DNA from: Clostridiaceae bacterium
GTDB lineage: Bacteria > Bacillota > Clostridia > Saccharofermentanales > DTU023
Reading direction: 5' to 3'
Assembly (NCBI GenBank): GCA_012841015.1
Contig: DUVN01000023.1
Span: 1 to 60,435, forward strand
Length of the DNA stretch: 60,435 nt
Part shown: one piece after another, positions 19,381 to 29,506 of the stretch
How positions within the stretch are numbered: the first letter of the stretch is position 1
How the letters are laid out: every line of letters begins with the position of its first letter
The notes under the pieces: model-generated
Seen by the model: the letters and a program-made list of their open reading frames with translations, nothing else
Told to the model about the DNA's origin: nothing
Database searches by the model: none
Program-made: the position numbers and the translations under genes

Positions 19381-22300
19381 ATGTGGAATCAATTGAAAAG
19401 GCGAATGGCAAAACGCCAAGAGAGGACACTGCTAGAGCAAAGACAGCGAACGACAGAACGAAAGCAGCGATTATTAGCATTCGTCCTTCCTGCGTTCGCG
19501 TTCTACATCGGGTTTACGGCACATGGCCTATGGCCGATCGGGAATCGCCACCTTTTGGCGTATGATCTTTATCACCAGTACGCACCATTTCTTCTGGAAC
19601 TAAAACGCAAAATACTTTCGGGAGATTCGCTATTCTTTTCTTGGGCGGGCGGTTTAGGTGTCAATTTCTATGGATTGTTTACATACTACCTCGCCAGCCC
19701 ACTGAACTTGCTCACGATTCTCTTTCCAGATCAGTATATCGCGGAAGCCGTCATGGTTCTGACTGTTCTTAAAATCGGATTTTCCGGTCTATTCTTTCGC
19801 GAGTTCTTAAGCGGGGCATTTCGCAAAAACGATCCTCTCGCTTCGATCTTCGGAGCTTTTTATGCATTGTCGGCGTGGGTGTATGCTTATAGCTGGAACA
19901 TTATGTGGCTTGATTCGCTCGTTTGGCTCCCTCTAGCAGCACTTGGGCTGGTGCAGCTCGTGCGCGACGGGAAGGCGAGGCTTTTCGTTTTCAGCTTGAC
20001 GCTCATGCTGATGACGAATTACTATACCGCTTTTTTCGGATGTGTCTTCTTGTTCTTTTACTATTTTGTGTTGCGCGTACAGTTCAAGCGGCCGCGTTCT
20101 CAACGCAATATAAAATCGAACCCCTATGAGCCGCTGATCGCCTTCGGAAAATTTGCTGGATTCGCTGTCCTGTCGGCAGTTCTCGCAGGTGTTGTGTTGT
20201 GGCCAACAGCGAAAGCGCTGTCGATCACTTCTGCCGCGAACGATGCTTTCCCACAAGGGTTTACGTTCACGCAGGCATTTCTAGATACGCTCGGACGGAT
20301 GACACCGCTTCGCAATCCGGATATTATGTCGGGGCTACCAAATATCTACGCTGGTATATCTGTGCTCCTTTTATTACCAGCGTTCTTCGCAGACAAAAAA
20401 CGGCCAAAGGCGGTGCGTTTTGCTTACGGTGTGTTGCTAGGATTATTATTTTTCTCTTTCCAATCTCGTACGCTAAGCTTCCTGTGGCACGGCGCACATT
20501 ACCCGAACTCGCTCGATTTTCGCTATGCTTTCGTGTTTGTCTTTCTCGTACTCGCGATGGCGTATCAGGCGGTAGGAGATGAGCTCTCACAGAAAGTAAA
20601 AACGATCACCATTGCTGTCGCGCTTGTATTTGTGCTGCTCCTCGTTGAGCAGAAACATCAGCAAAATGATACGATCTCCCATTGGCGAATCATCACTGTC
20701 CTCGTCTTTTCAGTCTGTTACTTGATGATTTTTTCTGAGATGAGAAAACCAGATCTTCATCTCCGAGACGTCAGGGGCAATAGGAGCGGAGGGCAACCGA
20801 AGTCAATGTCACCCTTGCAACAGGGAATCCAGTACGTATTATTTACGAAGAAGGCGCAGCGCAGCCGAAATAAGGGATCTAATTGTACAAAAGAAGAAGG
20901 TAGCGGTCTCTTTAGACAGACATCGAATGTATTGTTACAGGAGCCAATGCAGGACGTTTCACAATATACCGTATGGGATAAGTTTTGGCATCGCAGAAAA
21001 ATTAGGCATAGGACACTTCCCTCCCTCGACAAACCAACTCGACTTAGGAAAGTTCACTATCAGCGCGTACTCGTTCTCCTTTTCGCTTTTATGTTAACAG
21101 AAGTGTTGTTCCATGCGATTACGAGTGCTGCGCTCTATCAGCAGGTCGCACCGCTTGGCGATCGTCAACACTACACATGCAATCCGTATGCGACGGAAGT
21201 GTACGAGCAGGTCGCGGCACTGAAGCGTGAATACAAAGGGCGTCCTTGGCGCGCCGAAATTCTTCCGGACACGTGTGTCAACGATCCCTTTTTGTTCGGA
21301 ACGAATGGGCTTTCTCTCTTTGCTTCAACATTCCAAGAGTCCCCGATCGCCTATTTTTCTGACTTAGGCTACCCGACAAACGGTGTCAACAGCATGCAAT
21401 ATAAAGAATCGACGATTGTCATGGATAGCCTCTTGTCGATCAATCACCTGATCGTCAACAACGATCGGATTTTTGACGATCAATCGCGGACACTTATCGC
21501 GATAGGCGATGAGACGAAGGTGTACGAAAATCAAGATGTGTTGCCCTTCGGCTTTTTTGCATTGTCTGATGCTAGGTACCTCGATGGTGACATTCTGCCG
21601 GAGGATCATCTCGATGTTCAAAGCCAGCTACTCTACGCGCTCGGCGGCGAACCAGACGTGTTTATTAAAGAGCCGTTTGTGCCTTGGGGGCGTGAAGGCT
21701 GTTTTGTCGAACCATCGTACGATCCGTATTCATTCCGTGTCGTACGCGAGGAAGGAGATACCGATTGGGCATTTCTCGTATACGATGTCCCTATAGATGG
21801 TATCTATTACATCTCTTGGGAGGACGTCTCTGCAGGTATCACATACAGTAACGGCTTTATCGGTGATGAAGAGTTTTTTCAGTTAGGCAGCAGTAAACGC
21901 GGGATCGGAGACGTGGGGTTCTTGGAAGCAGGGACACAACTGCATTTCCGTGTCAGCATGAGTTCTGATCAGCCGATCGACGGTGAGTTCCGCGCCTGTG
22001 TGAGTAGGCTTGACGAATACGCGTGGGAGGTATCGCGCGACAGGCTCGCATCGTACCCGCTCAAGCTCGATTCATTTAAATCCGGTTCGTTTGAGGGGAC
22101 GATTACAGCTCCGGAAGACGGTTATCTCTTCCTCCCGACGACTGTCAACCCTGGATGGACCTTTAAGGTTGATGGTCAAGTGACTGAATCGGAATCGATT
22201 CACGATTGCTTTATCCTTGTGCCGCTCAGCGCTGGCGAACATTCAATCTCGGCACATTTCGTCCCCACAGGTTTTACAACGGGCGTTTTAATGACAGTTA

Positions 22301-22386
22301 TAGGACTTATCTCGATGACTGCCTTTGCCATTATGAAGCGCTATAAGGCAAAGGCCGAACAGAGAAAAAAAGCGTCTGCTACTTAG
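19381..22386 (+). CDS. YfhO-family multi-membrane-span protein
   Basis: Large membrane protein of 1001 residues of the YfhO family (GT-C-like fold), linked in Firmicutes to glycosylation of teichoic or other surface polymers. ATG 19381 follows CAGGAGAAAAG. About a dozen hydrophobic segments occupy residues 30-445, including FSWAGGLGVNFYGLFTYYL, a highly typical YfhO block. A strongly basic, low-hydrophobicity stretch of about 110 residues (about 450-560) separates them from another span (about 575-595), a large extracytoplasmic region (about 600-960) and a final C-terminal span. That basic loop is longer than I expect for the family. Monocistronic by spacing. The exact sugar substrate cannot be read from sequence. 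Confidence 0.85.
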   Translation: MWNQLKRRMAKRQERTLLEQRQRTTERKQRLLAFVLPAFAFYIGFTAHGLWPIGNRHLLAYDLYHQYAPFLLELKRKILSGDSLFFSWAGGLGVNFYGLFTYYLASPLNLLTILFPDQYIAEAVMVLTVLKIGFSGLFFREFLSGAFRKNDPLASIFGAFYALSAWVYAYSWNIMWLDSLVWLPLAALGLVQLVRDGKARLFVFSLTLMLMTNYYTAFFGCVFLFFYYFVLRVQFKRPRSQRNIKSNPYEPLIAFGKFAGFAVLSAVLAGVVLWPTAKALSITSAANDAFPQGFTFTQAFLDTLGRMTPLRNPDIMSGLPNIYAGISVLLLLPAFFADKKRPKAVRFAYGVLLGLLFFSFQSRTLSFLWHGAHYPNSLDFRYAFVFVFLVLAMAYQAVGDELSQKVKTITIAVALVFVLLLVEQKHQQNDTISHWRIITVLVFSVCYLMIFSEMRKPDLHLRDVRGNRSGGQPKSMSPLQQGIQYVLFTKKAQRSRNKGSNCTKEEGSGLFRQTSNVLLQEPMQDVSQYTVWDKFWHRRKIRHRTLPSLDKPTRLRKVHYQRVLVLLFAFMLTEVLFHAITSAALYQQVAPLGDRQHYTCNPYATEVYEQVAALKREYKGRPWRAEILPDTCVNDPFLFGTNGLSLFASTFQESPIAYFSDLGYPTNGVNSMQYKESTIVMDSLLSINHLIVNNDRIFDDQSRTLIAIGDETKVYENQDVLPFGFFALSDARYLDGDILPEDHLDVQSQLLYALGGEPDVFIKEPFVPWGREGCFVEPSYDPYSFRVVREEGDTDWAFLVYDVPIDGIYYISWEDVSAGITYSNGFIGDEEFFQLGSSKRGIGDVGFLEAGTQLHFRVSMSSDQPIDGEFRACVSRLDEYAWEVSRDRLASYPLKLDSFKSGSFEGTITAPEDGYLFLPTTVNPGWTFKVDGQVTESESIHDCFILVPLSAGEHSISAHFVPTGFTTGVLMTVIGLISMTAFAIMKRYKAKAEQRKKASAT

Positions 22387-22512
22387 CAGTTCGCCTTTTA
22401 CTTATGAAGTGTCAGCATACGGTAAGTAAAACAACCTGCGGCAATGCTGTATTATAAGAAGTAATCGATAGACGACCTCTTCACAAATGTATGTGAAAAC
22501 AGGAGAGTGCTT

Positions 22513-23523
22513 ATGGAAACAGTTGTTAAATATCGTTTTGACAAAGAAATGGTTTCTTTCGTCAAAAAACTTGATATCAAAACGTCGATGTTCGGCTATG
22601 ACAAAAATGATGTCTACAGCAAATTCAAAGATTTGCTGATTAAAGCGCGCAGTGTGTGTGAAGAGCTTGTACTCGAGGAGCATCGAGCTGTCGAACAAAT
22701 GAAATTAGAGCTGATCGAAGCAGCAAAAGATCCGGAAGAATTGGACAAACTTCTCGCAAAATGGAAACGTGAAGCGCCCTTCTCAGAAACAAAGATTGAC
22801 GAAGACGAGCCGGCCAGCCTAGAGGATCCTGTAGGTGGGCGTGAAGGAGAAAGCGTGGACGCGGGCTTTATAGAAGATCTCTCGGACGAAATAGAGATCA
22901 TACCCGTGGAATTGACTGACTCGGAGCAATCGATTGATATTGCTGCCACGGCAAGCGAAGCGGATGCCATTGCCGTCTCTTCGCATGACGATATCTCTGC
23001 CGTTTACATATCGAGTGTTGTGGTAGCAGCTGACAACGATGAAGAAGACAAGATACGAGATGATATGCAGGAGGCTTATCAATCACTTTTGTCGGAACAT
23101 GAAACACTCATCGAGAAGCTGTCAGAGATGGAATCACAACTCAGCGAGCTTCAAGTACAACTTAGTTATTATGAAGAGCGCGAAGAGGAGCTTAATCGCA
23201 CGGCAGACATTCTTCGTGAAGCACGTCTTGAAGGCGAGGCGATTGTCCACTCTGCCCGTACACGTGCTGAACAGGAGATTTTCCTGTTCAGAGCTAAACG
23301 ACGCGACGAGGAGAAAGCTTTCAAGGAAGTTCTAAAGGGCATGGAGGCGCGTCGAGAAAACCTCATCGAAGTATGCGCGCTTTACCAGAGCTATATAGAC
23401 GAGGGCCGTGGGCTCCTCGATCAGCTGCAAGAATACGCCTCGCGGTTCACCCGCCCGATGTTTCTTGAAAGCGACAATCTGCCAATGCAAGTGGAAGACA
23501 TGTCTTCTATCGATTCGGAGTAA
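22513..23523 (+). CDS. DivIVA-like coiled-coil protein
   Basis: Protein of 336 residues with no transmembrane segment. ATG 22513 is used because AGGAGAG (22501-22506) lies too close to the GTG at 22507. The N-terminus has FGYDKNDVYSKFKDLLIKA, resembling the DivIVA/GpsB pattern in which a G-Y-D-x-x-E/D-V motif precedes a coiled coil. The middle (about 90-180) is acidic and probably unstructured. From about 185 to 310 there is a long coiled coil with ILREARLEGEAIVHSARTRAE, like the EAxxIIxxAxxEAE repeats of DivIVA. A role in cell-pole or division-site organisation is plausible but unproven. Standing alone between YfhO and an ABC operon, it gives no further context. Confidence 0.6.
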   Translation: METVVKYRFDKEMVSFVKKLDIKTSMFGYDKNDVYSKFKDLLIKARSVCEELVLEEHRAVEQMKLELIEAAKDPEELDKLLAKWKREAPFSETKIDEDEPASLEDPVGGREGESVDAGFIEDLSDEIEIIPVELTDSEQSIDIAATASEADAIAVSSHDDISAVYISSVVVAADNDEEDKIRDDMQEAYQSLLSEHETLIEKLSEMESQLSELQVQLSYYEEREEELNRTADILREARLEGEAIVHSARTRAEQEIFLFRAKRRDEEKAFKEVLKGMEARRENLIEVCALYQSYIDEGRGLLDQLQEYASRFTRPMFLESDNLPMQVEDMSSIDSE

Positions 23524-23785
23524 AGTGACTGCCTCAGACTGAGAAGTGTTCGACGAAGAACGCGCGTAGTATAAGCATACCCTGCGCCATTGATTCAGAT
23601 TTCAGAACGTCCGATGCGTGCATGAATTAAACAAAACATAACAACATCTTTCACATTGAATAACACGATATTTCTATGATGAGGTTGTTTGTAAAACGAT
23701 GGCTTTAATGTTGTTTTTTTAGTGCACAAGATTATTGATAGTGCGAAGAGTTCGATATTGATCCGCAGGAGGTAATAACACGGTC

Positions 23786-24721
23786 GTGAATGTTTGTGCG
23801 ATGAGACAAGTGGTCAAACGCTACAAAGAAGTTGTCGCGTTGAATCATTTTAATTTTGAGATAAAAGAAGGTGAGATTGTTGGACTTCTCGGACCAAATG
23901 GATCGGGAAAATCGACGGCAATCAATTGTCTTTTAGGGCTTCTCGCTTTCGATGAGGGAGAGGTGGAGGTTTTCGGGCGTCGTGTCTCTCCCGATGATAT
24001 GGATATGAAACGACGGATCGGTTTTGTACCGCAAGATCTCTCCTTTTTTGCAGAATTGTCGGTGATCGATAACATTAGTTATTTTGCAGGACTGTACGAA
24101 CAAAACAATGCAAAACGAGATGCGATGGTTCGCGATGCGATCGCGTTCGTCGGGCTTGAAAAATACGTTAAGTTTGCTGCTAAGAAGTTGTCAGGGGGCC
24201 TGAAGCGTCGTCTCAACATCGCTTGCGGCATCGCCCATCGCCCCGAATTTGTTATGTTTGACGAACCAACCGTCGCCGTCGACGCGCAGAGTCGTAACTT
24301 CATCCTCGAAGGAATCAAAGAGATGAATCGAAATGGCTCGACGGTTCTTTATACGACGCACTATCTAGAAGAAGCACAGGAGCTATGTGATCGCATTGTC
24401 ATTATGGACGAAGGCCGAAATTTGGCGTCAGGAACACTGGAAGAGCTGATTGACCTCGTCGATCCTACAGAAGCCGTTCACCTCGTTCTCACAGATCCCA
24501 CGGAAGCCGTGTTACGGATGATTGCGAAGATTCCTGGTGTCGTCAATGTTTCAGAAGAGAACGGAAAAACTGTTATTTTACTAACGCCGCCGGGTCACCG
24601 CCTTTCTATGCTCCTTGAAGAACTCAAAAAAAATGAGATATATTACTCGTCACTTTATAGTGAACTCCCGACATTAAATGATGTCTTCCTGAAACTGACG
24701 GGGAAAGCGTTGAGGGACTAG
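23786..24721 (+). CDS. ABC transporter ATP-binding protein (ABC-2 type exporter)
   Basis: ATPase of 311 residues powering export by the two permeases that follow. Walker A is LLGPNGSGKST, Q-loop VPQDLS, signature LSGGLKRRLNIA, Walker B FVMFDEPTVAVDAQ, and switch His in TTHYLEEAQ. This is the arrangement of the CcmA/NatA-type exporters for drugs, lipids or peptides. The C-terminal domain (about 230-311) is the extra regulatory segment seen in this class. GTG 23786 is the only start near AGGAGGT at 23767-23773, at slightly long spacing. The next gene starts 3 bp after its stop, so the operon is 23786-27077. The substrate is unknown. Confidence 0.9.
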   Translation: MNVCAMRQVVKRYKEVVALNHFNFEIKEGEIVGLLGPNGSGKSTAINCLLGLLAFDEGEVEVFGRRVSPDDMDMKRRIGFVPQDLSFFAELSVIDNISYFAGLYEQNNAKRDAMVRDAIAFVGLEKYVKFAAKKLSGGLKRRLNIACGIAHRPEFVMFDEPTVAVDAQSRNFILEGIKEMNRNGSTVLYTTHYLEEAQELCDRIVIMDEGRNLASGTLEELIDLVDPTEAVHLVLTDPTEAVLRMIAKIPGVVNVSEENGKTVILLTPPGHRLSMLLEELKKNEIYYSSLYSELPTLNDVFLKLTGKALRD

Positions 24722-24724
24722 CGC

Positions 24725-25780
24725 GTGAAACGGTTTTTCTCTCATTTGGCGCTCAACATCAAGATGACTCTTAAAGACAAAGGTTCCCTGTTCTGGAGTT
24801 TTATCTACCCCATCTTATTGTTGACTCTCATGGCAGTCGCCTTTTCCGGTCTCCAGACAGAGCGGAAACGCATCGCCGTCGCTGTAGAGCCGGGTCATCC
24901 GTTTGCCAGCGTTTTACACCAGCTCGACGACATTCTTGACATCAAAGATATTGGCGGTGATGAGGCGCTAGAATCACTGCGTGAGAAGGATATTGACGGA
25001 ATCTATCGGGCTGACAGCGTGCTTCTCGTTCGCGGTAAAGGTATGAATGAGACGATTTTGCATGAGATAGGATCAGAGTTAAAGAAAGTGAGCTCGGTCT
25101 ATGCTACGGGTCACTTTCTCGATTTTACTGAGCAATATGTCGAACGAGGTGATCAGGAACAGGGTATGCTGTACGTGACATTGAGTTCAACACTCGGGAT
25201 GTTTGCATTGTACGGATATTTCGCCGGCATTAACATCGTTCACCACATTCAAGCGAACTTGTCGCCTCTTGCTGCGCGTCTCTCGACAACGCCTATCTCG
25301 CGTGTTTCTTATGTAAGTGCAGGTATCGTTTCAGGTGTGACGACGAACTCGCTGAACACGATTGCTTTTGTACTCTATCTGAAGTGGGTATGGAAAGTCG
25401 ATTACCTTGCTGATCCGGGGAGGACGCTGCTCCTCATACTGGCTGCGAGTGTTTTTGGCATTTCAATTGGTCTGTTTATCAGCGCGTCAAATCGTTGGCC
25501 TATCAAGGCAAAAGTTCCGCTCGGTATCGCGGTCATGCTCCTTTTAAGTGCCGCATCAGGGATGATGGGGCCGCCGATGCGCCTTTTTATCGAAAATAAT
25601 CTTCCTTGGCTCAATCGGTACAACCCTATCAACATGGTCAGTCGTACGCTCTATCGTCTCAATGTACTTGGTTCAACGACGGAGTTCACAGAGAACGTCC
25701 TGATTCTCTTCGTTGCGGGCCTAGTCCTTTGTGTCGCCTCGCTTCTGTTCATGCGAAAACGGCAATTTAAGAGCTTATGA
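24725..25780 (+). CDS. ABC-2 type permease
   Basis: Membrane subunit of 351 residues. One N-terminal span (about 22-42, FWSFIYPILLLTLMAVAF) is followed by an extracytoplasmic domain of about 120 residues, and then five or six spans in the C-terminal half, the usual ABC2_membrane_3 plan. It begins GTG immediately after the ATPase gene and surely shares its transcript. The end, FMRKRQFKSL, is a typical cytoplasmic basic tail. It probably forms a heterodimer with the permease at 25917. Confidence 0.88.
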   Translation: MKRFFSHLALNIKMTLKDKGSLFWSFIYPILLLTLMAVAFSGLQTERKRIAVAVEPGHPFASVLHQLDDILDIKDIGGDEALESLREKDIDGIYRADSVLLVRGKGMNETILHEIGSELKKVSSVYATGHFLDFTEQYVERGDQEQGMLYVTLSSTLGMFALYGYFAGINIVHHIQANLSPLAARLSTTPISRVSYVSAGIVSGVTTNSLNTIAFVLYLKWVWKVDYLADPGRTLLLILAASVFGISIGLFISASNRWPIKAKVPLGIAVMLLLSAASGMMGPPMRLFIENNLPWLNRYNPINMVSRTLYRLNVLGSTTEFTENVLILFVAGLVLCVASLLFMRKRQFKSL

Positions 25781-25916
25781 GGTCGCGTGATGAAGTGTAC
25801 TGCTAAGGAACATAGCGAGGTGACAATAGTCCTCTTAGACGTTGCCTCTGATCATGACGCGCTTCCGGCAAGGGACACGTATCGAAATGACGGAAGTCAT
25901 ACGGTGAGATGTTAAC

Positions 25917-27077
25917 ATGACAGTACTTAAGACATACATGAAATTGCTTGTGAAGAACGGCGTCTCTGTTCTGCCGTTATTCGTCATTTTTATGGTCTTG
26001 TCCGTTCTAATTGGGCAAGGTTTTGGGAGCGACACGACTCAAGTGTTTCAGGCAACAAAAATGGATGTCGCCATATCCTCTCCTTCAAATAATTCTCAGG
26101 CGGATGACTTTGCGGCGTGGCTAGAGAGTCAAGGTCACAATGTGACGTATAGATCATTGACGAAAGCCGAAGCGCGCGAAGAGATATTCTTAGAACGTAT
26201 ACAAGCCGCCTATCTGTTTTCCGACACGGCGACGGATGCACCGGTCGTTCTTACCGATCAAAAGTCGGGCGCAGGCTATTATGCAGCTACGATGGCGGAG
26301 TCATTTTTCCGGTTCCGCGACGCTTACCGTTTAGACGATGGCTCGATCGATCGTTCCTCCCTTTTTGAGACGCTTGCACTAGAGATGGAGGTTAAGATAG
26401 ATGTTCCGGAAGGCGTAGATGGGTCGGCAGGAGGAATCAATTCTGTCGTTAGCTCAATGTCGGGAGCGGCATACGTCATATTAGCCATATCGCTAAGTGT
26501 TCTTCCGCTCATCAATGAAGCCTTCACACGTCCAGGTGTCTTTGAGCGCTCGATCACTGCTCCCTATAAAGTGAGCAAGCGAGTTTTTGAGATGTATTTA
26601 GGGTCGGGGATCGTTGTGTTTGGCGCCGCAGCCATTCTTTTCGGTTTCTCACTGATCACAATTCATCGCCACGTCACGGCGGGACAGTTAGGTCGTGTCG
26701 CCGTGAACTACTTGGCATTCGTGCTCTGCGCTTTGGCAATCAGCAATATTGTCGCAAATCTGACACGCAACCGTGCTGCCATTTCAGCGATCAGCACTGT
26801 TTTTTCACTCGGTCTTTCATTTATTTCTGGCGCGTTTGTCCCGCAGGAACTCGTCAGCGAATCTGTTCTCAAGATCTCTAAAGCTTTCCCGATGTTCTAC
26901 TTTATCCGCGCGAATCGTAATTCTCTCGCTTGGGAAGATATGGTGCCCGATATTTTGTCGCAAATTGCTTTTTTTGCGGTGTACGTCTTGATCGCCATTG
27001 TATTGCAGCGTTTTGCCGGTCGCGCGCGCAAGACAATGAAAACAGCAACATCGTTGTCGAGCGACATCGGTGTCTGA
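25917..27077 (+). CDS. ABC-2 type permease, second subunit
   Basis: Membrane protein of 386 residues with the same plan as the previous gene: a first span at about 15-38, a large outer domain (about 45-180) and six spans from about 185 to 375. It has diverged strongly from its neighbour, consistent with a two-permease exporter such as NatB-like or YhaP-like pairs. A 136-bp gap, longer than the first junction, separates it from the upstream permease; no terminator is evident there, so cotranscription is likely. Direct repeats of CGACATCGGTG occur at the gene end (27062-27072) and about 48 bp later. Confidence 0.87.
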   Translation: MTVLKTYMKLLVKNGVSVLPLFVIFMVLSVLIGQGFGSDTTQVFQATKMDVAISSPSNNSQADDFAAWLESQGHNVTYRSLTKAEAREEIFLERIQAAYLFSDTATDAPVVLTDQKSGAGYYAATMAESFFRFRDAYRLDDGSIDRSSLFETLALEMEVKIDVPEGVDGSAGGINSVVSSMSGAAYVILAISLSVLPLINEAFTRPGVFERSITAPYKVSKRVFEMYLGSGIVVFGAAAILFGFSLITIHRHVTAGQLGRVAVNYLAFVLCALAISNIVANLTRNRAAISAISTVFSLGLSFISGAFVPQELVSESVLKISKAFPMFYFIRANRNSLAWEDMVPDILSQIAFFAVYVLIAIVLQRFAGRARKTMKTATSLSSDIGV

Positions 27078-27328
27078 GACATGTTGTGCCACCGCATATA
27101 AACTGAGACCGACATCGGTGCATGAACAAGACAAGTTACTACACATAACGCGATGTAGATTCAGGCGCCTGACCCGGTACTGCACTCCACTAACGTGTTA
27201 ACACGGCCAACGACACTAACTGGTAGCGATTTCTGTGCGCGTCTGCGTAAATGGGAGAGAGTATTTGCTAAAATAAGGAGACTACTTGTAGTGTTGCGCC
27301 TTACTTTAGAGTGTGGAGATATTCCTTA

Positions 27329-27775
27329 ATGACTCAACAGATTGTATATCACGAAATAGTCTACCGAAGCTCGGATTATGATCAGACGATACGTTTAAGG
27401 CACGAAGTTCTGCGTGCGCCTTGGGGCAAATCAATCGCCGAAGATGACCTGTCCGGTGAGATAGATGATTTCATCTATGGCGCCTTTGATGGAGCGAGGC
27501 TCGTAGGCATGGCGACACTGCAAAATTATAGGGAGTCACTGATGAGACTGCGCTACATGGCAGTCAATTCGGCATATCGCGGCATGGGAATTGGCACCCA
27601 CATCGCGCGCGTTTTAGAGGAGAAAGCGCGTGATGATGGCAAGGCAGGGATTTTCCTGACGGCTCGGATGAGTGTCGTCCCTTTCTATGAAAAGCTCGGT
27701 TATTGTATTAGCGGTGAACCGTTTGTCCCTGCCCACATCGCCATTGAACACGTCGGTATGACACTCCTTTTTTAA
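27329..27775 (+). CDS. GNAT-family N-acetyltransferase
   Basis: Acetyltransferase of 148 residues using acetyl-CoA. ATG 27329 is favoured over a GTG at 27311 because the family starts close to YRSSDYDQTIRLRHEVLR. The acetyl-CoA-binding motif A is visible as LRYMAVNSAYRGMGIGTHIARVLE (R/Q-x-x-G-x-G/A form, here RGMGIG). The C-terminal FYEKLGYCISGEPF is the usual beta-6/beta-7 segment. The opening resembles the ElaA-like group in which RxxVLR... precedes a D-x-D region. The substrate is unknown. It is monocistronic, flanked by 250-bp and 200-bp gaps. Confidence 0.85.
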   Translation: MTQQIVYHEIVYRSSDYDQTIRLRHEVLRAPWGKSIAEDDLSGEIDDFIYGAFDGARLVGMATLQNYRESLMRLRYMAVNSAYRGMGIGTHIARVLEEKARDDGKAGIFLTARMSVVPFYEKLGYCISGEPFVPAHIAIEHVGMTLLF

Positions 27776-27976
27776 ACTGAGAAAGTAGATGAGCGTCGCC
27801 CTCTCCTGCGAAAAGCTTAATTACTATCTATTTCATTAATGTGTTTTTCTAGCAATTCTTCCTCATATTGATTTATATGTTTGCTAAAATGAGAACACTT
27901 GTTGTTCTTTAGCAGGTAAAATAGACTTCAAGACATTAGTCTCGCTTACGTCGGAGCGTGAAAGGAGAGGGTGAGT

Positions 27977-29410
27977 ATGTCTTTAGGTGACTTAAATGTG
28001 TCTTCAGGTGACTTACAGGAGATGCTGATCGCCACGGCGGTCATCGGTATGTTTCTATTTATCGGGGCTTTTTTGAGAGCGAAGGTGCCGCTTTTACGTA
28101 ATTTAATGCTTCCGGCATCGGTCATAGGTGGGACGCTTGGATTGCTGCTCGGCCCTGGGATCTGGGGTACCAGTGCGCCTCTTCCATTCCCGGAAGGCTG
28201 GATGACGTTTTGGTCGGCGTTGCCTGTTGTATTGATTGTCCCCATCTTTGCGGCAGCTCCTCTCGGCATGTTTATGGATCCTTCTGGTAAAAAGCGCCGT
28301 TTCGGTGAGATGCTCCCCATTGTTCTGCTGATGACAGGCATCTTTTCGCTCGGCGGATCCATCCAGTACATCACCGGTTTTGGAGTTAACCTCGCGATTA
28401 CCGCGATCCGACCGGAGACTGGTTTGTATCGTACGTTCGGGCGTGAGCTGGGAGTTGGCTTTGCCGGAGGTCACGGTACTGCGGCTCAACTTGGAAGCAT
28501 CCTCCAAGACTTTGGGCATCCTTGGTGGCAGACGGCACAAGGCGTCGCGCTTACAACGGCAACAGTTGGGCTTATCGGCGGGATGTTTTTTGGCATCATC
28601 CTGATCAATCGCGCGACGAGACGTGGTGAGACACATTATCTCGGTGGTAAGGGCAAGCTACCTCGAGAAATGCTGCAGGGTTATACAAAAGAAGTCGATC
28701 AACAGAAGAGCCTCGGTCGCGAGACGATGTATAGTAGTTCCATCGAGACATTCACAATCCATATTGGCATCTTATTCCTCGCATCAGGCTTAGCATACTT
28801 GCTCCATCGGCAACTGCGTGTGTGGGTGCCCGATCTATTTATACCTGTCTGGTTTTACGCATTGCTGATCATGTATGTTCTCAATTTCATCATGCTCAAG
28901 CTGAAACTCCATTGGATCATCGATACAAAAGTTAAATCTCGCATTACCGGAACGCTTTCCGACTTCGCCATCACGGCAGCGATGATGACCATGCCGATCA
29001 AGACGATCTCACAATTTGTCGTTCCCATTACCATCATGTGTGTGATTGGCTTTATCGTCACGTATTTCTTCACGTTTCCGCTTTTCAGGAAAGCATTCAA
29101 AGACAATTTTGCCTTCGAGCGTGCGATCATGTCGTGGGGTGTCAACACAGGTGTGATGATGACCGGTATGACGTTGCTGCGCGTTTGTGATCCTGATTAT
29201 GAGTCGCCCGTCATAAGTGACTTCTCAATGGGCTTTGCGTTAATGAGCATCTTCTCTCTTGTGATAAGCCCGATTGATTATTATTTTCTCAAGAATAGTT
29301 CGACATCCACGAACTTTTTCTGGAATATAGTTGTCTTTGTTTTCTATGCGGCAGTGGCAGCCATCGGCTATGCTTTGCTCATAAGAAACAGGAAGAAGGC
29401 GCAAAACTAA
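27977..29410 (+). CDS. Sodium/glutamate symporter, GltS-like
   Basis: Membrane transporter of 477 residues in the ESS (glutamate:Na+ symporter) family. ATG 27977 has AAAGGAGAGG at a good distance; the GTG at 27971 is too near. About ten hydrophobic segments are arranged as two halves. The first half has GFAGGHGTAAQLGSIL, the characteristic re-entrant GGHGTA motif, and the second half has SWGVNTGVMMTGMTLLRV at the corresponding place. Glutamate uptake is the family role, but longer members with this sequence can carry other anions. The amidohydrolase gene 96 bp downstream may be cotranscribed. Confidence 0.82.
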   Translation: MSLGDLNVSSGDLQEMLIATAVIGMFLFIGAFLRAKVPLLRNLMLPASVIGGTLGLLLGPGIWGTSAPLPFPEGWMTFWSALPVVLIVPIFAAAPLGMFMDPSGKKRRFGEMLPIVLLMTGIFSLGGSIQYITGFGVNLAITAIRPETGLYRTFGRELGVGFAGGHGTAAQLGSILQDFGHPWWQTAQGVALTTATVGLIGGMFFGIILINRATRRGETHYLGGKGKLPREMLQGYTKEVDQQKSLGRETMYSSSIETFTIHIGILFLASGLAYLLHRQLRVWVPDLFIPVWFYALLIMYVLNFIMLKLKLHWIIDTKVKSRITGTLSDFAITAAMMTMPIKTISQFVVPITIMCVIGFIVTYFFTFPLFRKAFKDNFAFERAIMSWGVNTGVMMTGMTLLRVCDPDYESPVISDFSMGFALMSIFSLVISPIDYYFLKNSSTSTNFFWNIVVFVFYAAVAAIGYALLIRNRKKAQN

Positions 29411-29506
29411 ATCAGGTGTGTCTTGCCGACCGCCGCAATCGTGCGTACAAGCTAACGATGCATACAGTTTTGCACCTTGGAGAACGCGAAAGGAATGGTT
29501 TAACAA

